A stretch of 64,000 nt of DNA from positions 372,001-436,000 of the forward strand of contig NZ_RFFH01000001.1 in assembly GCF_003696265.1 (NCBI RefSeq), read 5' to 3'. This DNA comes from Nocardia stercoris. GTDB taxonomy: Bacteria; Actinomycetota; Actinomycetes; Mycobacteriales; Mycobacteriaceae. The position numbers and the translations under genes are program-made. Positions 29,180 to 38,879 of the stretch are shown here, piece by piece. Positions within the stretch are counted from its first letter, which is position 1, and each line of letters opens with the position of its first letter. The notes under the pieces are model-generated. The model searched no databases and was not told the origin of the DNA. It saw nothing but the letters and a program-made list of their open reading frames with translations.

Positions 29180-30352
29180 GTGATCGATTCCACCGCGCTC
29201 GAGCGGCTCCAGACCGCCACCGCCGACCTGGACGGCCCCTTCGCTGTCATCGATCTCCCCGCCCTACGGGCCAACGCCGCCGACCTGGTCCGGCGCGCGC
29301 GCGGCGTGCCGATCCGGGTCGCCAGCAAATCCGTCCGCGTCCGTGCCGTCCTGGAAGAGGTCCTCGGCTCCGAGCTGACCGCCGCCGGCGGCTACCGCGG
29401 GATCATGGCCTACTCGCCGGCCGAAGCGCTCTGGCTGCACCAGCACGGCGCGCGGGACATCCTGCTCGGCTACCCGACCGTGCACCGGTCCGCGATCGCG
29501 AAAATCGGCGCCGACGAATCCGTCCGCGCCGCAGTCACTTTCATGGTCGACGACATCACGCAGCTCGATCTGCTGCGCACCGTGGCCGGGCCGGGCCCGC
29601 TGCGGGTCTGCCTCGACGTCGACGCCTCGCTGCGGCTCGGCCCGCTGCACCTCGGCGTCCGCCGCTCGCCGCTGCGCACCCCCGAACAGGCCGCCGAACT
29701 GGCCGGAGTCGCCGCCGGCCGGGGCTTCACGGTCGCCGGCGTCATGACCTACGAGGCCCAGATCGCGGGCCTGCCCGACACCAATCCCGCTGTGCGCCTG
29801 GTGAAGTCGATCTCCGGGGCGGAGATCGGCCGCCGGCGCGGCAAGGTGCTCGACGCGGTGCGCGAAGTGGTCGGCGACCTGGAACTGGTCAACAGCGGCG
29901 GCAGCGGATCGATCGAACTGAGCGTGTCCGACCCCGGCGTCACCGAGGTCACCGCCGGATCCGGACTGTACGTGCCGACCCTGTTCGACGGCTACCGGGG
30001 CTTCACGCCCCGGCCGGCCATGTTCTACGCGCTACCCGTGGTCCGCAAGCCCGCGCCCGGGATCGTCACCGCGTTCGCGGGCGGCTATCAGGCCTCGGGC
30101 CCGGCCGCCGCCAGCCGCTCACCGCTGCCGGTCTGGCCGGCCGGCCTGCGCCTGATCGGCACCGAGGGCGCCGGCGAGGTACAGACCCCACTGTCGGGTG
30201 CCGGCGGCCTGAAGATCGGCGACCGGGTGTGGATGCGGTACGCCAAGGCCGGTGAACTGTGCGAACGGTTCGACACCGTGCACCTGATCGACGCCGACGG
30301 CTCCCGGATCAGCGTCCCCACCTACCGCGGCGAAGGACAGTCCTTCGGCTGA
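29180..30352 (+). CDS. PLP-dependent amino acid deaminase/aldolase (alanine-racemase fold)
   Basis: 390 residues from GTG 29180; no clear Shine-Dalgarno is seen. The N-terminal barrel has FAVIDLPALRANAADLVRRA, with the PLP lysine in RVASKSVR. Next come the typical barrel strands CLDVDASLRLGP and VAGVMTYEAQIAG. NSGGSGSIEL and the late TEVTAGSGLYVP follow. The C-terminal ~110 residues form the D-threonine-aldolase-like domain, with GDRVWMRYAKAGELCERF. Relatives act on D-threonine or other hydroxy-amino acids; the substrate here is unproven. It converges on the EspG gene at 30363, leaving 10 bp. Confidence 0.9.
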   Translation: MIDSTALERLQTATADLDGPFAVIDLPALRANAADLVRRARGVPIRVASKSVRVRAVLEEVLGSELTAAGGYRGIMAYSPAEALWLHQHGARDILLGYPTVHRSAIAKIGADESVRAAVTFMVDDITQLDLLRTVAGPGPLRVCLDVDASLRLGPLHLGVRRSPLRTPEQAAELAGVAAGRGFTVAGVMTYEAQIAGLPDTNPAVRLVKSISGAEIGRRRGKVLDAVREVVGDLELVNSGGSGSIELSVSDPGVTEVTAGSGLYVPTLFDGYRGFTPRPAMFYALPVVRKPAPGIVTAFAGGYQASGPAAASRSPLPVWPAGLRLIGTEGAGEVQTPLSGAGGLKIGDRVWMRYAKAGELCERFDTVHLIDADGSRISVPTYRGEGQSFG

Positions 30353-30362
30353 GCCCGGCGGC

Positions 30363-31109
30363 TCACCAGGTGTCCGGCTCGTCGGCGCGTAACCGGTCGA
30401 GGGCCCGGGCGATCCAGCTGTCGAAACCGGTGGCGAGGTCGCCGGCGGACACCGGGCGCAGGGTCAGATGTTCGCCGTTGAGCTGCTGCAGGTAGCGGCC
30501 GTCACCGGTGACATCCACCCAGCGGGTCTCGAACCACGCGTCGGGGCGGGCGTGAATGTTTCCGGTATAGAGGGCGGCCTGGCCGGAGCCGTCGAACCGT
30601 CGTCGACCGAGCTGCTCGAAGCGTTGTGCGGCACGGGAATCCGGCGCGTCAGGCTGCAGGTCGGCGAGATGGAAGGTTTCCGTCCGGCCGCTGCCCGGTT
30701 TCGCCGCGGGCAGCACGTCGCCCAGCCGCCGGCCGAGTTGCTCGCTCGGGAACAACCGGCACCGGATCGCGCCGTGCACACCGTCGTCGGCGGCCTGGGT
30801 CAGCAGGACCGCATGGGACATGGTGCGAGCGCCCAGCATTCGATATTCCCGCGGCGAACCGTTGCCGAAAGTGGTCGAGCTGCCCACGATCTCGATGTGC
30901 ACGTCCGAGGCGGTGACGGTATCCATGGCGAGCTGGATCAGCTCGGTCTGGTCGGCGTCGTAGCGGGCCCGCACCGCCGCACGGTGCGCGGCCGCGGCGT
31001 CCGCGGTGGCGAAGCGGCTGGTGTAGGCGATCGGGTAGGGAAAGCGATCGTTGGCGTCGCTGTACCAGAACGCCGCGAAATCGTCTGTTTCCCAGGACCA
31101 TTCAGCCAT
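30363..31109 (-). CDS. EspG-family ESX secretion chaperone (minus-strand module)
   Basis: 248 residues from ATG 31109, which overlaps the stop of the PPE-like gene by eight bases (ATGGCTGA). The opening [24 protein letters not shown] and the closing [11 protein letters not shown]...[19 protein letters not shown] follow the EspG pattern. EspG binds PE-PPE pairs in the cytoplasm and delivers them to their own ESX machine. Here the natural client is the PPE-like protein encoded just upstream. Length is within the usual 240-300 residues. No ESX core gene is near, so the system served is unknown. Confidence 0.82.
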   Translation of the reverse strand: MAEWSWETDDFAAFWYSDANDRFPYPIAYTSRFATADAAAAHRAAVRARYDADQTELIQLAMDTVTASDVHIEIVGSSTTFGNGSPREYRMLGARTMSHAVLLTQAADDGVHGAIRCRLFPSEQLGRRLGDVLPAAKPGSGRTETFHLADLQPDAPDSRAAQRFEQLGRRRFDGSGQAALYTGNIHARPDAWFETRWVDVTGDGRYLQQLNGEHLTLRPVSAGDLATGFDSWIARALDRLRADEPDTW

Positions 31110-32250
31110 TGCGGGGCTCAGGGTTCCGGCCGATGACACCGTCGGGCAGGGTGCGTGGCAGCGGCCCGAGCAGTTCGTCGGTGTTCTCCATGGTCCGCAG
31201 CCAATCCGGGATCTCGTGGGTCTTCTCGTCCTCTTCCTTCGACCCACGACCGGGCTGGCCCATGCCGGGCATGCCGGCCACACCGGGGGTACCGGCGGGG
31301 ATCCGGCCCGGACCGCCGGGCGCGCTGCCCGTCGGGGAGCCGGGCGTGACCGACCCCGGGCCGCCGGGTGTGTTGGGGTTGCCCGGCATACCGGGTCCGC
31401 TCGGCATACCGGGTCCGCTCGGATCGCCCGGGCCGGAGGGGAATCCGGCCGTGGTGGTGTTCGCGGGACCACCCGGTGCCCCCGGGTCGGTTGGAGCGGG
31501 GCTGGTTCCGGTCGGCTGGGTGCCAGGGGTGTTCTGCGGGGTCTGCTGATCGGTGGGCTGCTGCTGCCCCGGAGTGGACGGCTGGTTCGGATCACCGGGC
31601 GTCGACGGCTGATTCGGGTCACCCGGGCCGGTCGGCAGGCCGGAGTTGGGGCCGCCCGGCGGCTGGCTCCCACCGGGGCCGCCCGGCGGATTCCAGGTGT
31701 TGATCGGATCGGTCGGGCTGTTCGGCACAGGTAGGACCGGAATGTTCTGGTCGACCTGCTGGAACGGGTCGACGTAGTACTTCTGCATATCCTCGCGGGC
31801 CTGACTCGCTGCGTCGTTGATCGCCTTCAACGACCGGGAGTTCCCCGGCCACGCGCTCGGATGCCAGAGCACAGCGAGACCGGTGGTCGAATTCTTCGGC
31901 TCGGGAACGGTTTTCATCTGGTTGATCCCGTCGACCGTCTGGTTGACGAGAGCCTGCAGATCCTCCAGCGAGGTGGACAGATCCAGCGCCTTCTGTGCGT
32001 AGTCCCCGATCGCCTTCCGCGACGCCTCGGCGGCCGCACCCTGCCAGGCCGCCGAACTGGACTGGCGCAGCCGGGCGACGAAGAAGTTCACGTTCTGCCA
32101 CCAGTCGGTGGAGATCTGAAGGTACAGCTTGGCGGCATTGTGCGCGTCGGTGGTGTCGAGCGGGTTGAACGCACGGTAGATCGGCCAGTGGTCCCATTTG
32201 TCCGTGTGCTCAGGGTGCGGGTTGCGTTGCGGTTCTTTCGCGTCGGCCAT
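31102..32250 (-). CDS. PPE-like/WxG protein with a long Pro-Gly-rich tail
   Basis: 382 residues from ATG 32250, whose A is the last base of the preceding stop codon. The N-terminal ~180 residues are helical, with [21 protein letters not shown]: a WxG turn (AWQG) between two helices, as in PPE and WXG100 proteins. Residues ~185-335 are a low-complexity tail dominated by PGGP, PSGPGMP and DPNQPSTPG, the last repeated twice. The C-terminal ~45 residues are charged and structured ([27 protein letters not shown]). It is probably secreted by a type VII system with the YxxxD protein encoded upstream and the EspG downstream (inferred from order). Confidence 0.78.
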   Translation of the reverse strand: MADAKEPQRNPHPEHTDKWDHWPIYRAFNPLDTTDAHNAAKLYLQISTDWWQNVNFFVARLRQSSSAAWQGAAAEASRKAIGDYAQKALDLSTSLEDLQALVNQTVDGINQMKTVPEPKNSTTGLAVLWHPSAWPGNSRSLKAINDAASQAREDMQKYYVDPFQQVDQNIPVLPVPNSPTDPINTWNPPGGPGGSQPPGGPNSGLPTGPGDPNQPSTPGDPNQPSTPGQQQPTDQQTPQNTPGTQPTGTSPAPTDPGAPGGPANTTTAGFPSGPGDPSGPGMPSGPGMPGNPNTPGGPGSVTPGSPTGSAPGGPGRIPAGTPGVAGMPGMGQPGRGSKEEDEKTHEIPDWLRTMENTDELLGPLPRTLPDGVIGRNPEPRNG

Positions 32251-32765
32251 TATCCGGACTGTCCCAGGGTCGGTACACGGGCGGGGATGTTATTGGGGCC
32301 GATCGGGCTGTCGGGCATGTTCGCCTTGATTCGGTTGTATTCGGCGGCGAACTCGGCGTCGGACTCGACGTACTTCTGCGCGATCGTGTGGTGGAGATCG
32401 CGGATGTCTTTGATGATCTGGTAATGCTGTTCCAGGATGTCCCAGACGTTGTTCGCGGTGTCGCGAGTCGGATCGGCGATCGCAGCCTTGCCCCGGAACC
32501 AGCTGACCACCGCCTTGGCTGAATCCAGGCCATCGGTTTTTTCGCCCAGGCCCCAATATGTCTGGTCCGAAATTCGTTTGGCGATTTGTTGCATCGACCG
32601 TATCTGATCCATGAATGCCTGGCAGTCGCGTTCGATGTAGGCGAACTCATCGGCGTTGACGGTCAGGTCTGAGCCGAAACTGACCGTCAGCGAGCCGTTC
32701 CGGGCCTCTTGAATCAGGTTCGCTAGCGGGCCCGGCTTCGGCGCAGGTGTGTCGTCTGTCGACAT
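32250..32765 (-). CDS. ESX-associated helical protein with a YxxxD motif
   Basis: 171 residues from ATG 32765, with GGGGGAGG nine bases upstream. Helical throughout by appearance. Near residue 138 it has YVESD followed by AEFAAEY, matching the general ESX export signal YxxxD/E in the position expected after the helical hairpin. It is longer than most PE or WXG100 proteins and I cannot place it in a named family. It probably pairs with the PPE-like protein encoded immediately downstream (stop and start share one base). Confidence 0.68.
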   Translation of the reverse strand: MSTDDTPAPKPGPLANLIQEARNGSLTVSFGSDLTVNADEFAYIERDCQAFMDQIRSMQQIAKRISDQTYWGLGEKTDGLDSAKAVVSWFRGKAAIADPTRDTANNVWDILEQHYQIIKDIRDLHHTIAQKYVESDAEFAAEYNRIKANMPDSPIGPNNIPARVPTLGQSG

Positions 32766-32814
32766 CGTGTGGAGCCTCCCCCTCTGGATGATCGGCCGTG
32801 CCGATGTCTGGCCT

Positions 32815-33387
32815 TTACGCGTTGGGTGGGAATGTTGCGATCAGATCTTGTGCGAGCTTCTTCGCAATATCGCAGGCTGGTGTCTTGGCTGTCAGATCGG
32901 CCGACGGTGGATTGTCGATCTGCAACTCCAAGCTGCCGCCCGTCATCTGCGCTTCCAGGAGGCAGTTCCCGTGGGTGTCCGTCTGGCCGGTCTGCTGGTA
33001 GGTCAGGGCCGGACGGCCGGCGATAGCGAACTCCTCGGACACAGTGAAATTGTGATTCGCATGAATCATCGCCAGCGTGACGTTGGTGGTGAGAATGCTG
33101 ACGCTGTAGCCGTTGGATACCAGCCATCCGCAACCCCGCCAGTGGATCCCGCCGTTCCCATCCGAGTCGGCATTCCACGGCTGGTTCTTGAACCCCTCCT
33201 CGGCGATAACCGATGCGGGCAGCTTGCACGGATCGAACGCGGTCGGCGCATTCGCCGCCATCGACGCCGAAGTCGTCGTCGACACAGCCGCGCCCCCCGA
33301 ACTCCCTCCATCGGTCCCGCACCCCGCCACAACCAGCGCCACCCCGACCCCGCCGGCCACCGCCGACACTGTCCGCTTCCAGCCCAT
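32815..33387 (-). CDS. DUF3558-family lipoprotein
   Basis: 190 residues from ATG 33387, with GAGAGGA six bases upstream; the longer frame to 33513 has no support. A short basic start and hydrophobic run end in the lipobox VVAGC, so the mature lipoprotein starts at Cys near residue 23 and should be anchored on the outer face of the membrane. A Ser/Thr/Gly linker precedes the DUF3558 core, which has FDPCKLPASVI, WRGCGW and a late CDIAKKLAQDLI; the cysteines probably pair. Such lipoproteins commonly sit beside ESX-associated genes in Nocardia and Mycobacterium; their function is unknown. It is the first gene of the minus-strand module. Confidence 0.88.
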   Translation of the reverse strand: MGWKRTVSAVAGGVGVALVVAGCGTDGGSSGGAAVSTTTSASMAANAPTAFDPCKLPASVIAEEGFKNQPWNADSDGNGGIHWRGCGWLVSNGYSVSILTTNVTLAMIHANHNFTVSEEFAIAGRPALTYQQTGQTDTHGNCLLEAQMTGGSLELQIDNPPSADLTAKTPACDIAKKLAQDLIATFPPNA

Positions 33388-33538
33388 CGCACATCCTCTC
33401 ACCAGCCGGCCGCCCCACGGACCGGCTCGCCCCCGAACGGATATCCGGAAAAACAGTACCCCACCCCGAATCTCCGGTCTTGTCTCCGGAGCGCGGGCGC
33501 AGGCCGGTCGCACACCCGGTGCTGCCGGTCAGCGAGCT

Positions 33539-36500
33539 CTACTGCGCGCCCAGTTCCAGGTAGGCCGCGAGATCGGTGAGCTGCTCGGGTGTCTCGGGGA
33601 GATACGCGGTGAGCAGCGGTGAACCGACGATGACGGCGGTCCACATCGCCCGTGACACCGCGGTGCCGATCCAGTGCCGGGACAGCAGCGCCCCGATCCC
33701 GTGCGGTGCGTCGCTGGGGGAGGAGGTGGCCATGGAGATGAGCACCACCGCGGCTTCCCGGCCGGCGAATCGGTCCGGGGTGCCGACCATCACGTCCTCG
33801 ATCCGGGCCCGGGACAACAGGGCTCGGATCCGCGCCTGCTGGGCGTGGTAGGGGGTGATGACCAGGATGTCGTGCGGGTGCAGTCGCCGGGTGAGCGCGC
33901 CCTGCCGCCACTGCAGGCCCAGCAGGCCGCGCACCTGGCGCACGATTTCGCGGGCTTCCTCGGCGGATTCGGTGCTGTTGCCGTGGTGTTCGACCGGCAC
34001 CATCGCGACCCCGGCCGGCACTCCGTCCAGATCCCTTGCGAGCGTGACGGTTTCGTTGGAGCGCAGCCGGTTCCCGTAGCGCAGCCGTGATACCGGGCGG
34101 CACAGGGTGGGGTGCAGCCGCCAGGTGCGGTCCAGGAAGTAGCCGAATTCCGTTGGGAGCGTCGGGCTTTCGCCGAGCAGCCAACCCAGCGCCGAGCAGT
34201 GCACCGGTTCCGGGTGCAGGCCGGGTCCCGCGGGGCGGCCCGGGTCGAGCGGGACCGGGTCGCCCAGCAGCAACAGGTTCCGGGCCGAGCCGGCGACCGC
34301 GACGGTGTCGGCAAGCGGCAGCCGGCCCGCGTCGGCGATCACCAGCAGGTCCAGGGCACCCGGCGCCACGCACTCGGGGTCGGCGAAGGCCTCGGGCAGG
34401 CCGCCGATCACGCAGCCGTTCACCGCATTGTCCAGGAACCGGGGATACCGCTCGATGTCGATCGAGAGCCATTCCGCCGCAACGGTATTGGCATCCGACT
34501 TGGCCACCAGCTCGGGTAGTACCCCCGCCCGCACCACCTCGTCGAGGATGCGCTCGACCGCGGCGTGCGACTGCGCGACCACGCCGACCCGCCACCGGTT
34601 GCGGGTCACCAGCCGCTCGATCACCCGCCCGATCACATCGATCTTGCCGGTGCCCGACGGCCCCTGCACCGCCAGCCAGGAATCGTCGAGATCCAGCACC
34701 GCCGCCGTCACCGCGGCCGCGTGATCGCCGCACACCTCGGGCAGCGCACCGCCCGACAGCAGTCGCGGCGGACGCCGGGCCAACAGGTCGAAAGCGGCGT
34801 CGGCGGGCCGTTCCGGCAGGCTGACCAGCAGCCGGTGCGCCGTCTCCTCCAGCGCGGCGGAGATATGCTCGGTCGGCACCGGCGGTCCCGGCACGATCGC
34901 GATCGGCAGCTGCGGGTACGGCTCGCAGCCGGCCGGCAGCAGCTCGACCACGCGCACGGTGTCGGCGAAGTCCGCGTCCAGCGCCGACCCCAGGACGGTG
35001 GCGCGGGCGAAGCCGCGCCGCCCGGGGGTCGACCGCAGCCCGGGCACCGGGTGGTCGTACAGGGTCAGCACCGCGGTACCCGGCGGCGGCACGCTGCCGG
35101 TGCCGAGCCGGCCGGTCAGGGTCAGGTAGCGGCGCATCGGTCCCTCGCCGGTGCTGTGCCAGTCGGTGTCGACCGCACCCCGGTCGGCGGCCAGAACTCC
35201 TGCGGTATCGGACCATTCGGCCACCGGCCGGTGCAGCCGGTCGGTGTGCGCCCAGTGCAGCGGCAGGCGCTCGCGCCGGTGATAGCCCAGCACCGCCGCC
35301 GTGCGTGCCGCCGTCTCGGCCGCCGCGGGCGGGGTGCGGTCGTCGGCGGCGTACTCGCGCAGCGCCGCCTCCACCGCCGACGGAAGTTCGGTACCGGTGT
35401 CGGGCGGCGGCGGCGCGGCCTGGATTTCGTGCTCGACGGCGAACTCGTACAACCGATCTCGCAGGATCAGGGTATTGACGCAGTCCGACTCCAGGTCCGG
35501 CTCGGTGTTGCCGGCGGTCACCGGATCCGGCTCGCCGCCCAGCGCCACCACGAGATCGGCGGGGCCGGCGGACCGTTCGCCCATGACCAGCGCCGTGCAC
35601 ACGATGGGATGCAGGTCGATCAGGGCGCCGAGCAGGTCGGCGGTGATCTCGTCGCCGTTGTCGCAGCGCGAACACAATTGGGCGAGCAGCTGCCGGGCCG
35701 GGGTGTGGCAGTGGTAGATCCGCAGGTTCGGATACCGCCGCCGGCGGTCGGCCAGGTATTCGGGCAGGGCAGCCGGATCGTCGTCGATCTCGAAGGCGTG
35801 GAACAGGATCGGGGACTCGCCGCCGTCCTCGGGGACCGAGGCGGGCAGGACCGCGACCCCGATCGCGTCGACCCGGCCCGACGTCGCCGCGGTGGTGTCC
35901 ACGGCCAGGAACACGTCGCCGGCGGTGGGCACCGGCAGCGCCGCCAGCGCCTCCGGCTCGGTGATCGCGTAGGCGGGTTGGCCGGTGCGTTCGCGCCGCA
36001 GCTGCAGTTCCGCTTGGCGCTGCACCAGTTTCAGCGTCCGGTCGGCGACCCCGGTCACCGCGGTCGTGGTGTGCGCGAGCCGGTCGATGGTGGTGATCCC
36101 GGCGTCGCGCAGCTGGGCGCGCAGCGCCGGGCGCAGGCCCGCGATCAGCAGCAGGTCGCGGCCGGTGGACAGCGCGGCCGTGCAGGTGGGGCAGTGGCCG
36201 CAGGCCAGGTAGCGGCGATCGCCCCACTGCACCGGGAGCAGCTCGTTCTGTTTCGCCTCCAGGATGGCGGCGAGGCGGCGCCGGCGAGCCGAGTAGACCG
36301 CCGCCGGTTCCGCCAGCTGATACACCTGGTCGACATCGTCGGAGTTCAGCACACGCAGTTCTGGTGATACCTGGAAACCGTTGCGTTGCATGGCATCCGC
36401 ACAGGCAGCGAGTTCGGTCAGAGTGGCGACCAGCGAGTCGGTGGTCATCCGGCGCCGCAGTTCGTAGCGGGTCGGGCCCGCGGGTGTGCCGTCGAGCAGG

Positions 36501-36952
36501 CCGACCGCCGCCGGGTCCGAGACCGGTTCGCCGGCGTCGCCGGCCACCACGACGGTGTGTTCGGTGACCTCGGGTCCGGGCCGGCGGTCACCGAGCGGCG
36601 CGGTGCGGGTCAGCAGCACACCGGAGGAGACGAAGAAACCGTCGAAGAAGGTGGCGCCCACGATCACGTCCGCGCCCTCGCCGAGCGCGGCCAGCGTCCG
36701 CTCCTGCGCGTCGTGCAGCGCGGTCAGGGACCCGGACCCGGGCGGGTCCACCCGGACCACCCGGCCGGAACCGGTGTTGGCCAGGTCGATCGGCAGGTCG
36801 CCGTGCGGATCCGCGGTGACGGCCGGCGCGACCACGACCGCGGGCACCAGACCGAGTTCGGCGTCGAGGGCACGCAGCAGCGCGAACTCGCAGCGGGCGG
36901 CCGCCACCAGGTCCGCGGTGCAGCACACGACACGATCACCGAACAGATTCAA
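33539..36952 (-). CDS. TM0106-type nuclease/DNA2-NAM7-like helicase with degraded catalytic motifs
   Basis: 1137 residues from TTG 36952, with GGAGGG six bases upstream. Size and neighbourhood (near kgd and deaD) match M. tuberculosis Rv1251c as I recall it. The N-terminal RecB-like nuclease domain begins ADLVAAARCEFALLRALDAELG and keeps the cluster CGHCPTC, but the usual Asp and Asp-Thr-Lys catalytic stretch is not seen (VSSGVLLTRTAP, then Gly/Pro-rich residues). The C-terminal superfamily 1 helicase domain has Walker A GPSGTGKID (Ile at the Thr position), Walker B LLVIADAGRL where DEAGQ is expected, and GDPVPL for GDPQQL. The motif VI region TAVSRAMW remains. It is probably a pseudo-nuclease/helicase with a binding or structural role. 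The frame is open for its full length. Confidence 0.85.
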   Translation of the reverse strand: MNLFGDRVVCCTADLVAAARCEFALLRALDAELGLVPAVVVAPAVTADPHGDLPIDLANTGSGRVVRVDPPGSGSLTALHDAQERTLAALGEGADVIVGATFFDGFFVSSGVLLTRTAPLGDRRPGPEVTEHTVVVAGDAGEPVSDPAAVGLLDGTPAGPTRYELRRRMTTDSLVATLTELAACADAMQRNGFQVSPELRVLNSDDVDQVYQLAEPAAVYSARRRRLAAILEAKQNELLPVQWGDRRYLACGHCPTCTAALSTGRDLLLIAGLRPALRAQLRDAGITTIDRLAHTTTAVTGVADRTLKLVQRQAELQLRRERTGQPAYAITEPEALAALPVPTAGDVFLAVDTTAATSGRVDAIGVAVLPASVPEDGGESPILFHAFEIDDDPAALPEYLADRRRRYPNLRIYHCHTPARQLLAQLCSRCDNGDEITADLLGALIDLHPIVCTALVMGERSAGPADLVVALGGEPDPVTAGNTEPDLESDCVNTLILRDRLYEFAVEHEIQAAPPPPDTGTELPSAVEAALREYAADDRTPPAAAETAARTAAVLGYHRRERLPLHWAHTDRLHRPVAEWSDTAGVLAADRGAVDTDWHSTGEGPMRRYLTLTGRLGTGSVPPPGTAVLTLYDHPVPGLRSTPGRRGFARATVLGSALDADFADTVRVVELLPAGCEPYPQLPIAIVPGPPVPTEHISAALEETAHRLLVSLPERPADAAFDLLARRPPRLLSGGALPEVCGDHAAAVTAAVLDLDDSWLAVQGPSGTGKIDVIGRVIERLVTRNRWRVGVVAQSHAAVERILDEVVRAGVLPELVAKSDANTVAAEWLSIDIERYPRFLDNAVNGCVIGGLPEAFADPECVAPGALDLLVIADAGRLPLADTVAVAGSARNLLLLGDPVPLDPGRPAGPGLHPEPVHCSALGWLLGESPTLPTEFGYFLDRTWRLHPTLCRPVSRLRYGNRLRSNETVTLARDLDGVPAGVAMVPVEHHGNSTESAEEAREIVRQVRGLLGLQWRQGALTRRLHPHDILVITPYHAQQARIRALLSRARIEDVMVGTPDRFAGREAAVVLISMATSSPSDAPHGIGALLSRHWIGTAVSRAMWTAVIVGSPLLTAYLPETPEQLTDLAAYLELGAQ

Positions 36953-37189
36953 TCGCGGCCCTCCTGTGTTTCGGACACGCCCCGTAGTTCCGGCCCCGCC
37001 TCCGTGCGCGCCGACGCCATCAGGGTAATCAGTCGCCGTGGCCGCACCGGGCCCGAGGGGCCCACCCGGGACGCGTGTCGGCCGGCCGGTCCCGCGGCCG
37101 GCGCGGGCGGCGCAGGGGCGTCACCGGCTGGACCCGGTGGGGCAGACGGGGATAGGTTCAGACGGGACTCGCGTGCGAAGGGGGCTTCG

Positions 37190-37618
37190 ATGGTGGACGA
37201 CGGCGGGGACGCGACGGATATCGACGCGGGTGGTGAGGTCGCCGCGGTATTGCAGGCCGTCGACGACGGCCGGCTGTGGATGAACGGGGTACTGGTCCGC
37301 GACGGGACACCCGAGCGCTGCGCGACCAGCTACGAGACACTGGCCGATCAGATCGACCAGCAGATCGACGTGCTGGCGGCGGCACTGAACGTGACCGGCT
37401 TCGGCGGTGTGGCCGCCGGAGGTTTCGCCTCCGGTGACGATCTGCGCCGCGGCTTCGCGAAGAAGGCCGGCGACGCCCTGCAACTGCTCAACGACTACAG
37501 CGTGGCGGCCCGCAAGCTGGCGTTCGCGCTGCGGCTCGCGGCCAAGGCCTACGCCCAGCACGACGACGAGATGGCGGGCGCGCTCGGCCGCGCCGGAAAC
37601 GACGGCCCCCATGCATAG
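37190..37618 (+). CDS. EspC-like/ESX-associated helical protein with a YxxxD motif
   Basis: 142 residues from ATG 37190, with AAGGGGG five bases upstream. The core is helical: SYETLADQIDQQIDVLAAAL, a Gly-rich turn (GFGGVAAGGFASGDDL), then a second long helix. It ends in AYAQHDDEMAGALG, whose YAQHD fits the ESX export signal YxxxD/E. The length suits EspC/DUF2580-type proteins. It is the first gene of the plus-strand module, and its stop overlaps the next start by eight bases (ATGCATAG). A -10-like TAGGTT lies near 37153. Confidence 0.72.
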   Translation: MVDDGGDATDIDAGGEVAAVLQAVDDGRLWMNGVLVRDGTPERCATSYETLADQIDQQIDVLAAALNVTGFGGVAAGGFASGDDLRRGFAKKAGDALQLLNDYSVAARKLAFALRLAAKAYAQHDDEMAGALGRAGNDGPHA

Positions 37619-38879
37619 GATCAGCGGCGCGGACGCGGCCGACCCCGACTACGCCCCGGTGGCCGAGGAATTCGATCACCTCACCGCCGCCGACATCCAT
37701 CGTGGTGTCGCGGCCCTGGACCCGCGCGAGATCACCGCCGGCGCGCAGGCCTGGCAGCAGGCCTCGGCCGGTCTGGCGGCCGCGGTTCAGCAGGCGCACA
37801 ACGATATTCGCGGTGCGCTGGACGGCGGCTGGTGCGGGACCGCGGCGGACACCGCGGCGCAGGCGATCACCGACTTCGAACGCTGGGGCCGGCATCTGGC
37901 CGATGTGATGGGCGAGGTCTCGACCCGGCTGGGGCAGGCCAACGACGCGGCCGAGAATCTGCGGTCCGCGGTCGCCGAACCATCGTCCGCGCAGCCGGAT
38001 CTCGACGGTGCGCTCCTGGATCCGAAACAGGCGGTGGCGAATACCGACGCGCAGAAGGTCAGCGACGATCAGCGCCAGGACCTGGTGCGGATCATGAACA
38101 GCGTCTATGTGGGTGCGTTCCTGGCCAGCGGGTCCGGGGTGCCGGCGTTCATCGACGGCCCGGACGATTCGGCGACCACCGCGCCGATCACCCGGATGGG
38201 ATCGGCCGGGCCGCGGCATCCGGCGCCCGGGCAGCCGGTCACCGGTGGTCCGCCCGATGCCGGTGCGCCGGTGATCGCGGCGTCCGAAGCTCCGGGGCCC
38301 ACGGCGGCGCCGGGCCCGCAGATTCCCAACGTCCCGAACGTCGCGCCCGGTGCGGCGACTCCCGATCTGCCGCAGCAGGGGACCGGTCTCGGCTCGGCGC
38401 CGGGCGGCGTCGCGCCTGCCGCGATGGCGCCTGGTGCGCCCGCGCCCGCCTCCGCCGCGACGGATCCCGCGGCGCTGCGGCGAGCCGATGCCCTCACCGA
38501 ATCGCCTGTGTCGCAACCTGATACGCGCACCGGTACACCCGGCACCCGGGCCGTGCGGACCCGGGCCGCCGACGCCGCGAACTCCGACGACGCCCGGCGC
38601 AAGGACGCCCATCGCGACACCGACCAGGGCACGACCGACACCGTGACCGGGGTCGGCGCGGGCATGGTCGGCGGCCTGGCCGGCGGCGTCTTCGTGGCCG
38701 ACGACGCTGCGCATCGCGCGTCCGGACCATCGGCCGCCCCCGTGCGCCGGGACCGTGCCGACGAGGACGAGTACGACTACGACTTCGATCCCGATTTCCC
38801 GGAGCCTCCGCACGATCTGATCGGCGAACTCACCCCGCCGGGCCCCGCGGTCCTGGGCGAATGGTCCGACGATGACTGA
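37611..38879 (+). CDS. PPE-like/WxG protein with a Pro-Ala-rich and acidic tail
   Basis: 422 residues from ATG 37611. The helical N-terminal half has ITAGAQAWQQASAGLAAAVQ and a WxG turn in GGWCGTAADTAAQAI, like the PPE/WXG100 group. Residues ~195-310 are low-complexity Pro/Ala/Gly. Around 345-360 there is a Gly/Val hydrophobic run (GVGAGMVGGLAGGVFVA) that could touch a membrane. The C-terminus is very acidic (DEDEYDYDFDPDFPEPP). It holds the same slot as the PPE-like gene of the minus-strand module but differs in tail composition. It is probably exported with the YxxxD partner (inferred). Confidence 0.75.
   Translation: MHRISGADAADPDYAPVAEEFDHLTAADIHRGVAALDPREITAGAQAWQQASAGLAAAVQQAHNDIRGALDGGWCGTAADTAAQAITDFERWGRHLADVMGEVSTRLGQANDAAENLRSAVAEPSSAQPDLDGALLDPKQAVANTDAQKVSDDQRQDLVRIMNSVYVGAFLASGSGVPAFIDGPDDSATTAPITRMGSAGPRHPAPGQPVTGGPPDAGAPVIAASEAPGPTAAPGPQIPNVPNVAPGAATPDLPQQGTGLGSAPGGVAPAAMAPGAPAPASAATDPAALRRADALTESPVSQPDTRTGTPGTRAVRTRAADAANSDDARRKDAHRDTDQGTTDTVTGVGAGMVGGLAGGVFVADDAAHRASGPSAAPVRRDRADEDEYDYDFDPDFPEPPHDLIGELTPPGPAVLGEWSDDD

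Noticed and set aside
31340..31640. Repetitive GC-rich DNA as a tandem repeat element
   Set aside because: It encodes the Pro-Gly-rich tail of the PPE-like protein (PGGP and PSGPGMP units), so coding constraint explains it.
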